From positions 1-32,035 of the forward strand of contig RZYE01000006.1 of NCBI GenBank assembly GCA_009930425.1: 32,035 bases of DNA, read 5' to 3'. The stretch comes from Actinomycetota bacterium (GTDB lineage Bacteria; Actinomycetota; Actinomycetes; Actinomycetales; Actinomycetaceae). Of this stretch, positions 8,684 through 17,089 are shown one piece after another (positions within the stretch are counted from its first letter, which is position 1; every line of letters begins with the position of its first letter). The position numbers and the translations under genes are program-made. The notes under the pieces were generated by a model. The model saw only the letters and a list, made by a program, of their open reading frames with translations. It was not told the origin of the DNA and made no database searches.

Positions 8684-10755
8684 CGTCGCCGTCGCTGCCC
8701 CCGACGCTCGTCCGGCTCCTGGACACGGCCAAGAGCGAGGCGAAGCGCCGGGGCCACAAGGACATCACGGCGGGTCACCTCGCGGTCGCGTTGCTGAAGG
8801 ATCACTCCGAGATCGCGGCGGCCCTCGGAGAGGCCTCCACGAAGGTGATCGAGGAGCGGTTGCGGGGACTCCCCCTTTCCTTCGACGAACCGCAAGTGAC
8901 GGAAGAGACCTGGGAAATCCTGCGGGGGTGCGAGGGCGAGGATTCGCTCCGCGAGCTGGCCGAGCGGCTCTCTACCTGGGTCAAGGATCCGGGTGCAGCT
9001 CCGTTGGCCGTCGCGACGGGCGACGAGCCTGTCCCAGTTGCACAGGGCGCTGGTGGTGCGGACAAGGGGTCCTCGCGCGAGGCGGTCGCGGGATCGCGTA
9101 CGGCGGTCACCTCACTGGTCGAGCCGGACGAATCCATCCGGGGCCGGGACGCCGCCGTGCGGCGGATCCTCGCATTGCTGCGCGCCCGGCACCGGGTCAC
9201 GCCCCTCGTCGTCGCGCCCGAAGGCGCCGGCCGCACCTCGTTGCTCGGCGCACTCGCCGCGGCCATCAACCGTCTGCCTGAGGGCGACGCACTGGCTGGC
9301 ACGCCGGTCCTCCGGGTGTCCGCGGAAGCGGTGGTCGCGGGTCGGAGGGCGGAGACGCTCAAGCGCGCCCTCGATGACATCGCGGGTGCCGCCGTCGTGG
9401 GGATCGACGACGTCGAGGTGCTGGGTGGCCTCGGCAGCTCCCTCACCGCTGACTTCGGCATGCTCTCGGTGCTCCGAACGTCAGTCGTGGACCCGGACCG
9501 CGCTCTCGTGCTCCTTCTGTCCCGCGGATACGTGGACCGCCTCCGGACCGTGGACAGGGAACTCCTCGAGGAGCTGGAGATCGTCGAGCTGCCCGACCTG
9601 CCACGTGACGACGTCATCGCAATCGCACAACAGCACGGTGCGGCACTCGCCGAACACCACGGTTCGGTGATCTCCGACGAGGTGATCCGGGCGGCATGCG
9701 CTCCACCGCGCGAAGCGGACCAGGTGACTCACCCATCGCTCGCGATCCTGCGCCTCGATCGGGCGGCAGCCCTGGCGAGCCAGGAGGCGCGCGCGGTCAC
9801 GGTGTCCGATCTCGGTCTCCGAGCCATCCGGCGCCACCAGTTCGACCCTGAAGCAGCATCTCGCAACCTCGCCAAGGTGATCCTGGGACAGGACCACGTC
9901 CTGAAGAGGGTGGTCGACCGGCTCGTGGTCACACGGGCGGAACTGGACGCAAGGCCGGGCCGGCCCGACGGCGTGTTCCTCTTCGTGGGACCCACCGGAG
10001 TCGGCAAGACGGCGTTGGCACACGCCCTCGCGAACGAGGTGTACGGGGACGAGGACGCCGTCCTCCGGCTCGACATGAGTGAGTATGCGGAGAGCCACAC
10101 GGTCTCGAAGCTGGTGGGTTCACCCCCCGGCTACGTCGGGCACACGGAGCCGGCGAACTGGCTGACCACCCGAATCCGCAACAACGAGGACGTGGTGCTC
10201 GTGCTGGACGAGATCGAGAAGGCCCACCCACAGGTGTGGAACACCTTCCTGCAGGTCTTCGACATCGGCCGACTCACGGACAGCCAGGGCCAGACCGCCC
10301 ACTTCCGCAACACCGTCATCGTCATGACGTCCAACATCGGTGCCAGAGCCTTTACCACAACGAAGGCAGGATTCGGGGATCACGGCGATGCCCGGTCGGA
10401 GGAGAACGCCGTCCAACGCGCAGTGAAGGAGCGTATGGCACCGGAGTTGTTGAACCGGCTCGACGACATCCTCGTGTTCCAGCCGCTGAACCGCGAGACC
10501 GTGCTCGCCATCGCACGACACCAGATCGCCGACCTCATCGCTCGGGCCAGTTTGAGCGGACTGGCGCTCGAGGTCTCCGATGACGTCGTTCAAGAGGTGG
10601 CCGATGCCGGGTACTCGAAGGAGTACGGTGCTCGGCCGTTGCAGCGAGCGGTGGAGCGGATGTTGCTCGCCCCGCTGGCGAGGCTCGTGCCGGGACACTA
10701 CCGTGCAGTCGCCGTGGAGGGGCGAGTGGCCATCGAGGCCATATCGCCGGAGTAG
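8680..10755 (+). CDS. ClpA/ClpC/ClpB-type AAA+ unfoldase (N-domain + degenerate D1 + canonical D2)
   Basis: Clp N-like ITAGHLAVALLKDH; D1 with PEGAGRTS and VVGIDDVEVL; D2 Walker A GPTGVGKTALAHALA, LDMSEYAESHTVSKLVGSPPGYVG, Walker B VVLVLDEIEKAHP, sensor MTSNIGA. ATGA overlap with the upstream gene. Confidence 0.93.
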   Translation: MTSPSLPPTLVRLLDTAKSEAKRRGHKDITAGHLAVALLKDHSEIAAALGEASTKVIEERLRGLPLSFDEPQVTEETWEILRGCEGEDSLRELAERLSTWVKDPGAAPLAVATGDEPVPVAQGAGGADKGSSREAVAGSRTAVTSLVEPDESIRGRDAAVRRILALLRARHRVTPLVVAPEGAGRTSLLGALAAAINRLPEGDALAGTPVLRVSAEAVVAGRRAETLKRALDDIAGAAVVGIDDVEVLGGLGSSLTADFGMLSVLRTSVVDPDRALVLLLSRGYVDRLRTVDRELLEELEIVELPDLPRDDVIAIAQQHGAALAEHHGSVISDEVIRAACAPPREADQVTHPSLAILRLDRAAALASQEARAVTVSDLGLRAIRRHQFDPEAASRNLAKVILGQDHVLKRVVDRLVVTRAELDARPGRPDGVFLFVGPTGVGKTALAHALANEVYGDEDAVLRLDMSEYAESHTVSKLVGSPPGYVGHTEPANWLTTRIRNNEDVVLVLDEIEKAHPQVWNTFLQVFDIGRLTDSQGQTAHFRNTVIVMTSNIGARAFTTTKAGFGDHGDARSEENAVQRAVKERMAPELLNRLDDILVFQPLNRETVLAIARHQIADLIARASLSGLALEVSDDVVQEVADAGYSKEYGARPLQRAVERMLLAPLARLVPGHYRAVAVEGRVAIEAISPE

Positions 10756-10891
10756 CCGAGTAGCCCGCGCGTGCCGGCTCTTCGACAATCGGCGCAGGCG
10801 ATAGGCGCTAGTGTTTTCAGGCGAGTTGCGTTTCTGCAGCGGAGCACATGGCATCCGTAGCCCGGGTCCGTGCGCGAACAAGGAGGTTAAC

Positions 10892-11947
10892 GTGGACGTC
10901 TCGACGGATGACCCGGAGGTGCCCGAGCAGCCGGGAGAGCTTGAGCAGGCCTCGAGCAAGAGAGCCCTCCGAGGTGGCCGGCGGCTCAAGATCGCCGGGC
11001 TGGCCGTCCTCGCACTGGGGCTCATGGCGCTTGGAGCGGCCGGAGGAAGCGTGTTGTGGCCGCGCCCCGTCGTCGTCCGGACGGTGGAGGTGACGCCGAC
11101 CGCCGCGGCGGAGGAGGTCACGGCGATCATGATGCCGGACGTCCTCGGCCTCACGGGCGAGACCGCGCGCCTCGTCCTCACGGACGCGGGACTTCGCGGC
11201 GTGCCCGTCACGGTGACAGAGGAGCCCTTTGCCGGAGCGCCGGGTGTCGTGCTGGCCCAGGATCCGCTGGGAGGCAGCGACCTCGCCGACCTCCCTTCAG
11301 AGGTCCGGCTGACCCTTGCTGCCGCCACCACGACCCCGGATCTCGTGGGACAGGACGCGGGAGCAGCCAGGGCTGCGCTCGAGGAGCTCGGGGCGCGGGT
11401 GCGGTTCGAGTACGTCGTCGGTGACGGTTCCGCGACCGGGACCGTCGTCCGCTCCGCGCCGTCCGCGGGGGAGGCGCTGCCCGCGGAAGTCGTGCTCGGC
11501 GTCGCCGACCCCGGCGAGTCGGTGTACCTGACCAGCCTCGACATCGTGCGGGAGCGCGAACGTTGCTCCAAGACGTCGTCGGTGCAGGTCGATGGGGATG
11601 CCCTGACGTCGTCGTACGAGTGCCGTCCCTCTTCGGCCGAGCCCGACGGCGCCGCTGCAGTCGAGTTCGTGCTCGGCCGCAACGCCGTGCTGGTGTCCTT
11701 CACGCTCGGTGCCGACGACTTCGGCGAGGCCGGATCGGCTACTGTCCGCCTGCTCGCGGATGGCCTGGAGGTGTACTCCGGCCGGGCCACTCACGGCGAG
11801 TCGGAAGAGGTGAGCGTGCCCGTGCGGGACGCTCTCATCCTCCGGGTGGTGGTGAGCGCAGAGGACGCCGCGATCCCCACGGTGGTCCTCGGTGAACTCC
11901 GTGCCACCGGCGAGCCAGACCTGATCGCGCAGCTGGCGGGCCAATGA
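10892..11947 (+). CDS. Single-pass membrane protein with PASTA-like repeats
   Basis: GTG start after AGGAGGT; TM IAGLAVLALGLMALGAAGGSVLW; PASTA-like PDVLGLTGETARLVLTDAGLR...VLAQDPLGG and PDLVGQDAGAARAALEELGAR...VVRSAPSAGEALP. Confidence 0.75.
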   Translation: MDVSTDDPEVPEQPGELEQASSKRALRGGRRLKIAGLAVLALGLMALGAAGGSVLWPRPVVVRTVEVTPTAAAEEVTAIMMPDVLGLTGETARLVLTDAGLRGVPVTVTEEPFAGAPGVVLAQDPLGGSDLADLPSEVRLTLAAATTTPDLVGQDAGAARAALEELGARVRFEYVVGDGSATGTVVRSAPSAGEALPAEVVLGVADPGESVYLTSLDIVRERERCSKTSSVQVDGDALTSSYECRPSSAEPDGAAAVEFVLGRNAVLVSFTLGADDFGEAGSATVRLLADGLEVYSGRATHGESEEVSVPVRDALILRVVVSAEDAAIPTVVLGELRATGEPDLIAQLAGQ

Positions 11948-14475
11948 GGGGCCGACTCCAGGCCGCGCGGCTGGTCGCTCTCGCGGCCGTGCTCGCCGTC
12001 GGGATCGGGATGGTGGTCCCCGGCCCGTCCGCCGCAGATCCTGCCGCCGTCGGGGGGCTCGTCGGACGTGCGGTGGGCGCGCCGACGGAGCTCGTGGCGC
12101 CGTCGTCGGACGATCCCATCGTGATCGTGATGGACACGTCGGGTTCGATGAACGATGCCGATCCGGACTCCACCGACGGTGCCACCAAGCTGGAGACGGC
12201 CAAGGCCGCGATCATCGGGCTGCTCAAGGAGATGGATGGCGCGGAGGTCGCGCTGGTCACCTACCCCGCGGGAGCGGCAGGCCGGACGATGCCCGAGATC
12301 GACGACTGCCCCACCGGCCGGTGGATGATCGACCTGACCCCGCTCGACGTCGCGTCCGCCACGGCGGCCGTGCGGTCGATCACCGCCGACGGCGAGACCC
12401 CCACCGGTCCCACGCTCGAGGCGGTCGGGCATCGCCTCATCCAGACCGGGATCACCCGGGCCACGGTCATCCTCGTGACGGACGGGATGGAGAACTGCGG
12501 GCGGGGGACCTGCGATGTGGCGAAGACGTTCGCGTCCCTCGGCCTGGACCTCACCGTGCACGCGGTCGGGCTGTCGGATGACCCGGATCTCAAGGAGCAA
12601 CTCGACTGCGTGGCACGGGCGACGGACGGACGCTCGGTCACCGTCAGAAACCTCGGAGTCCTGCAGGAGGAACTCTCGGCGTCCGTGCACGGGAGCCTGT
12701 TCATCGAAGTGGACATGCCGGAGACCGCGCAGCCGACATCCCGGCAGGCGAGTGAGCCGCCCGTGGGACGTGTGACCGTCACCGCGCAAGCGGTTGGGGT
12801 GGCGAATGTCGTGGTCTCGCTGAGCCTGACCAATCTCGGGAGCGCACCGGTTGCCGTGTCTCCGGCCAAGAGGCATCTCGGCAACCTTGCCGTGGACGAG
12901 TCGGTGGAGTCGACGTTCACGATGTACCCGGGAGCGGTCGATGTCGGGCCCGTCCGGTGGCGCGTCGTCGTCACGTCGGACCGGCCGAAGGACCGCCTTC
13001 CGTTCCTTCCGCAGACGGAGGAGCTGACCGGCTTCATCCAGGTGGGATCGCCGGGCGTGAGCGTGCAGGACGCCGGGAAGATCCTCAGGGACGCGAAGAA
13101 CGTCGTGATCATGGGGGACTCGTACTCCTCCGGGGAGAACGGTGGGGAGTACCTCCCCGGTTCGGGGGACGAGTCCTGGGAGAACCGCTGCCATCGGTCC
13201 CGGAACGGGTACGGCTCGCTCCTCTTCCCGGAGGCGACCATCATCGCCTGCTCCGGGGCCGTGACGTCGGACTTCTTCCAGTACGACGAGCGCCGGGACA
13301 AGCTCGTCCCACCGCAGATCCAAGCCCTCCGGGACCTGGAGGAGGTCCCCGATCTCGTAATCCTCAGCGTGGGCGGCAATGATGCCATGTTCAGCAGCGT
13401 CATCCTCTACGCGCTCACCCAGGGGGTCAGCGTCCTGTGGGACGCCCCTGAGTGGGACGTCTCGTTACACCTTGTGGCCGAGATCGAGAAGGTGCTCAAG
13501 GCGGTGGACTCCGTGGTCAACAGCCCGGAGTGGATGGCCGCCCGCGATGGGAAGGCCGCACACATCCTGGTGATGCCATATCCCAATCTGCTGCCCACCA
13601 CCACAGGCGGACGGAAATGCCTATACGGCATCACATCTGCCGAGGTCGACCGGATACGGGACTGGGAGTCGCAACTGAACGAGCGCGTCAGCGACGCCGT
13701 CGCCCGGGTGCCGGACCGCCCGATCCACTTCGTGGATCCGGTCTCGACCGCGTTCACCACTTCGATCTGTGACGATGATCCGCCCGCCTCTGCCACGAAC
13801 CTCCCGGTGTCAGCGGCCGCGTGGGTGTCGAGCCAGTTCGGCTCCTCCTGGAAGCAGGAGATCTACCATCCCAACGCACGGGGCTACCGGGAGATGTCCA
13901 ACGCGGTCATCGAGTGGTCACTCGTATCCGCGGACCAGGATCCCCAGGACTTTGGGCCGGCCCCGGCGCTGGCGAGTCCGATCGAGACCCGCATGTCCGC
14001 GGTGGAGCGAGTGCTGGTGGACATGGTTGGCGTGGAGAGTCGGTGGGGGCTCGTGGAGCCCGGAGGCGAGCTCGTGATCGACTGCGAGGAGTTCCCGGCC
14101 GAGACGCGGGGAGGCCTTGTCGATGAGGTGTGCGACGTCGTCGACGGTACATCGGACTTCCTCATCCTCGTCCAGTCCGACCCCCAGTTCATCGGGTACG
14201 TCCACGGGGATCCCACGGATCGCGATGGGCTCACGGTCCGGCTGCCGCTGGACCTCGCGAGCGGCACGCACACGCTGATCGTCCAGGGCTTGGATCAGGA
14301 CGGCTCGGTGCTGGAAGGTCGGCTCGAGTTCGAGGTGAGTCCGCCGGGGACGATCCGCGCGATCGGTCTCGCCATGCTTGCGGTCATCCTCTTCGTGGTC
14401 TCTGGGGTGCTCTTCGGCATAGGTGCTTTCAGGAGCCGTCGGGCCGGACTCCACCGAGCCATCGAGGCGCAGTGA
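11944..14475 (+). CDS. VWA domain + SGNH/GDSL hydrolase fusion, secreted/membrane-anchored
   Basis: Signal-like N-term; VWA MIDAS IVIVMDTSGSMND, TVILVTDGMEN; SGNH blocks VVIMGDSYSSGENGGEY, LVILSVGGNDAMFS, IYHPNARGYREM; C-terminal TM. ATGA overlap with the upstream CDS. Confidence 0.88.
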   Translation: MRGRLQAARLVALAAVLAVGIGMVVPGPSAADPAAVGGLVGRAVGAPTELVAPSSDDPIVIVMDTSGSMNDADPDSTDGATKLETAKAAIIGLLKEMDGAEVALVTYPAGAAGRTMPEIDDCPTGRWMIDLTPLDVASATAAVRSITADGETPTGPTLEAVGHRLIQTGITRATVILVTDGMENCGRGTCDVAKTFASLGLDLTVHAVGLSDDPDLKEQLDCVARATDGRSVTVRNLGVLQEELSASVHGSLFIEVDMPETAQPTSRQASEPPVGRVTVTAQAVGVANVVVSLSLTNLGSAPVAVSPAKRHLGNLAVDESVESTFTMYPGAVDVGPVRWRVVVTSDRPKDRLPFLPQTEELTGFIQVGSPGVSVQDAGKILRDAKNVVIMGDSYSSGENGGEYLPGSGDESWENRCHRSRNGYGSLLFPEATIIACSGAVTSDFFQYDERRDKLVPPQIQALRDLEEVPDLVILSVGGNDAMFSSVILYALTQGVSVLWDAPEWDVSLHLVAEIEKVLKAVDSVVNSPEWMAARDGKAAHILVMPYPNLLPTTTGGRKCLYGITSAEVDRIRDWESQLNERVSDAVARVPDRPIHFVDPVSTAFTTSICDDDPPASATNLPVSAAAWVSSQFGSSWKQEIYHPNARGYREMSNAVIEWSLVSADQDPQDFGPAPALASPIETRMSAVERVLVDMVGVESRWGLVEPGGELVIDCEEFPAETRGGLVDEVCDVVDGTSDFLILVQSDPQFIGYVHGDPTDRDGLTVRLPLDLASGTHTLIVQGLDQDGSVLEGRLEFEVSPPGTIRAIGLAMLAVILFVVSGVLFGIGAFRSRRAGLHRAIEAQ

Positions 14476-14505
14476 TGCCACGCGGACGCTGGGGGAGGGG
14501 AGTCA

Positions 14506-15303
14506 ATGGAGCTTCTTGACGCACTCATCGTGCTGGTGGGTATCGGCGTGGTCTTCGGGATCATGTTCAGGGGCGTCCGGCGGCTGCGCTCCGGCGCGGG
14601 GACGGGGATCGACAGCGCAGGCTCGCGTGGTGGTGTCACTGCCTTCCTCGTGGGGCTCGTGGCCGCCCTGGCGGTGGCGCAGTTGGCGGTCGGGGGCGCC
14701 TCGCCAACTCCTCTGTCGACCGTCGGGTTCGGGGTGGGCCTGCTGGCCGCGCTGCTCACCGTCCCGGGTGGGTTGTCCCCGATCATCGAGTGGGGCTTCT
14801 CCGTTATTGGCGCGGTGGCGGCGATTCCGGCGATCGCGGTGCTCGTCCGGGGGTCCGACTGCCCTGGAGCAGAGGTGGTGCCGTGGGCGGGGCGGCTGGC
14901 GACGGCGGTGCTCCTCGTGTTCTGCATTGTTCTCGGCGCGGGTTTCGCCTTCGGGCTCGGGGAGCTCAAACCGCTCGCCGGGCTGGCTTGGTTTGGTGCC
15001 ATCGAGGTGCTCTCGTTCCTGCAGACACCCGGCGGGGTGGACCTGTTCTCAGCGGGGGAGTGGGCCTTGGCGGCCAGTATCGCCGCGGCCATCATCCTCG
15101 GCTTCCTGGCCAGCAAGCATCCCGAATTAGTGCTCGGCACGGCGGGGGCGAGCATGGTGGTAGCGCAGGCGGGGCTGGTGGACGCCGGCTTGGGGTGCGC
15201 CGCGCCCGCGGGTTCAGGGGCCGCGGCGCTCGGGTTCGTGCTTGCCCCGTTCCTCGTGGCCTTCGTGGCAATGAAACTCGTGGCCGGGTGGCTCAGGCGG
15301 TGA
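14506..15303 (+). CDS. Polytopic membrane protein of unknown function
   Basis: 265 aa, successive hydrophobic helices; follows the VWA-SGNH gene by ~30 nt on the same strand. Confidence 0.65.
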   Translation: MELLDALIVLVGIGVVFGIMFRGVRRLRSGAGTGIDSAGSRGGVTAFLVGLVAALAVAQLAVGGASPTPLSTVGFGVGLLAALLTVPGGLSPIIEWGFSVIGAVAAIPAIAVLVRGSDCPGAEVVPWAGRLATAVLLVFCIVLGAGFAFGLGELKPLAGLAWFGAIEVLSFLQTPGGVDLFSAGEWALAASIAAAIILGFLASKHPELVLGTAGASMVVAQAGLVDAGLGCAAPAGSGAAALGFVLAPFLVAFVAMKLVAGWLRR

Positions 15304-15373
15304 CGTGCGCCTTCCAAGATTGAGGCGCACTCCCTGCTCGCCGACTCAGTTGGTCGATAATCAGGCTCGCCGC

Positions 15374-16638
15374 TTTTCAAGCCGATATTCTGCGGGACCT
15401 GATCTCAGACGGCCCGCGAACCTACATTATCAACACCACTGGGCAAGTTCCTATCCGCTATTTCGCGGGACCTGATCTCAGACCTGCATCTGGCACGCGA
15501 AGAAGCGTACGGAATGAGGTTTCTATCCGCTATTTCGCGGGACCTGATCTCAGACGACAACCTTGAGTGGGTCGAAGAGCCCAACAAGGTTTCTATCCGC
15601 TATTTCGCGGGACCTGATCTCAGACTCGAAGAACGCGCGCTTCTTCAAGGACGTGGCCACCAGTTTCTATCCGCTATTTCGCGGGACCTGATCTCAGACG
15701 ATACGAACTGACCGCGACAGGACTCGCGGGCACCGAGTTTCTATCCGCTATTTCGCGGGACCTGATCTCAGACACCATCGACCTCATCAACACCGTGGAC
15801 GACACCCGGTTTCTATCCGCTATTTCGCGGGACCTGATCTCAGACTCACCACCATCCGCGGATTCTCCCAGATCGTCCCGTTTCTATCCGCTATTTCGCG
15901 GGACCTGATCTCAGACTCGGTATGCTTGCCGATGCGACCATCACCATCTTCTGTTTCTATCCGCTATTTCGCGGGACCTGATCTCAGACCTACCTTAGCG
16001 CCCACATCCCTCCTCGGGACGGCGTTTCTATCCGCTATTTCGCGGGACCTGATCTCAGACATGCGCTACAACATCACGATCAACGTCGCGACGATCGGTT
16101 TCTATCCGCTATTTCGCGGGACCTGATCTCAGACATCGCCATCGTCATCGGCGTAATCGCAGCGCTGGTGTTTCTATCCGCTATTTCGCGGGACCTGATC
16201 TCAGACGATCCGCACTGACGTTGCACGACCCGTCGTGCCGAAGTTTCTATCCGCTATTTCGCGGGACCTGATCTCAGACACCCACAGGTGACCCTCAATG
16301 GGGAACTCCAGATCTGTTTCTATCCGCTATTTCGCGGGACCTGATCTCAGACGGATCACGTAGAAGAGATTCTAGCTTGCGCTGGGATGTTTCTATCCGC
16401 TATTTCGCGGGACCTGATCTCAGACAAGTTTGGGCTGAAGATCTAGGTCTCACCCACTGCCGTTTCTATCCGCTATTTCGCGGGACCTGATCTCAGACCC
16501 CTGGGTCTGCTGGGCCTGCAAGAAGGTCCAGTTTCTATCCGCTATTTCGCGGGACCTGATCTCAGACACGGCGGATGGTCAACAATCCTTAGTCATGAAC
16601 TGTTTCTATCCGCTATTTCGCGGGACCTGATCTCAGAC
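15374..16638 (-). CRISPR. CRISPR array 1: 18 repeats (37 nt), 17 spacers; crRNA-sense repeat GTCTGAGATCAGGTCCCGCGAAATAGCGGATAGAAAC
   Basis: Repeat starts (+ coords): 15374 (degenerate), 15447, 15519, 15589, 15663, 15737, 15809, 15880, 15953, 16024, 16098, 16170, 16243, 16316, 16389, 16462, 16531, 16602. Degenerate end at low coordinates and leader at the high-coordinate side imply minus-strand transcription. Confidence 0.98.
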
Positions 16639-16804
16639 TGTACCCCCGTTCTTGAGCCTGTGACCAGCACTGTTGGTGTGTGTCTGCTCACGAGGTCCCC
16701 AATGGACCGCTGGGCGGGGGCTCCAATCCGCCCCAATGTGCTGTTGCCGCAGGTCGTGGGCTTGCACACGAGACGGTACTTCTCACCAGTCGCCCACCCA
16801 CCCC
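16639..16804 (-). promoter_or_regulatory. CRISPR leader of array 1
   Basis: Sequence between the last repeat and the cas2 stop matches the array 2 leader in blocks at identical offsets (0, 22, 42, 108, 152 nt from the repeat). Confidence 0.85.
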
Positions 16805-17089
16805 TCACAGCGCCGCCCAGTACAGGGACGCGGGTTGGATGTTGGCCTGTCCGACCTCGCGGTGGGCTTCCCAGCAGGTCTGGCACTGGCGGAAGAAGTA
16901 GACGGAATCCTCCCCGGGGTTGATGAGGTCCCGCACTGTGGCCAGCAGGCTGTCGAGGTCCTCTGGAGCCAGCGTGAGGAGGAAGACGGAGTACTGGATG
17001 CGGTCGCCCCAGGTCTGGAGCAACGCGGCCAGCTTCGCACGGCGGTCGTCACGCTTCACGTCGTAACTCACGACCATGGTCAGCGCCAT
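16805..17089 (-). CDS. cas2: CRISPR-associated endoribonuclease Cas2
   Basis: 94 aa MALTMVVSYDVKRDDRRAKLAALLQTWGDRIQYSVFLLTL...; the V-x-Y-D motif and size are typical. Overlaps the 3' end of RT-cas1. Confidence 0.92.
   Translation of the reverse strand: MALTMVVSYDVKRDDRRAKLAALLQTWGDRIQYSVFLLTLAPEDLDSLLATVRDLINPGEDSVYFFRQCQTCWEAHREVGQANIQPASLYWAAL

Noticed and set aside
11791-13403. Minus-strand ORFs 11791-13323 and 12261-13403
   Set aside because: Antisense to the VWA-SGNH gene, which has clear motifs and overlaps its upstream gene.
15405-16126. ORFs across array 1 (15405-15587 minus, 15514-15711 plus, 15926-16126 plus)
   Set aside because: Same repeat-translation artefact.
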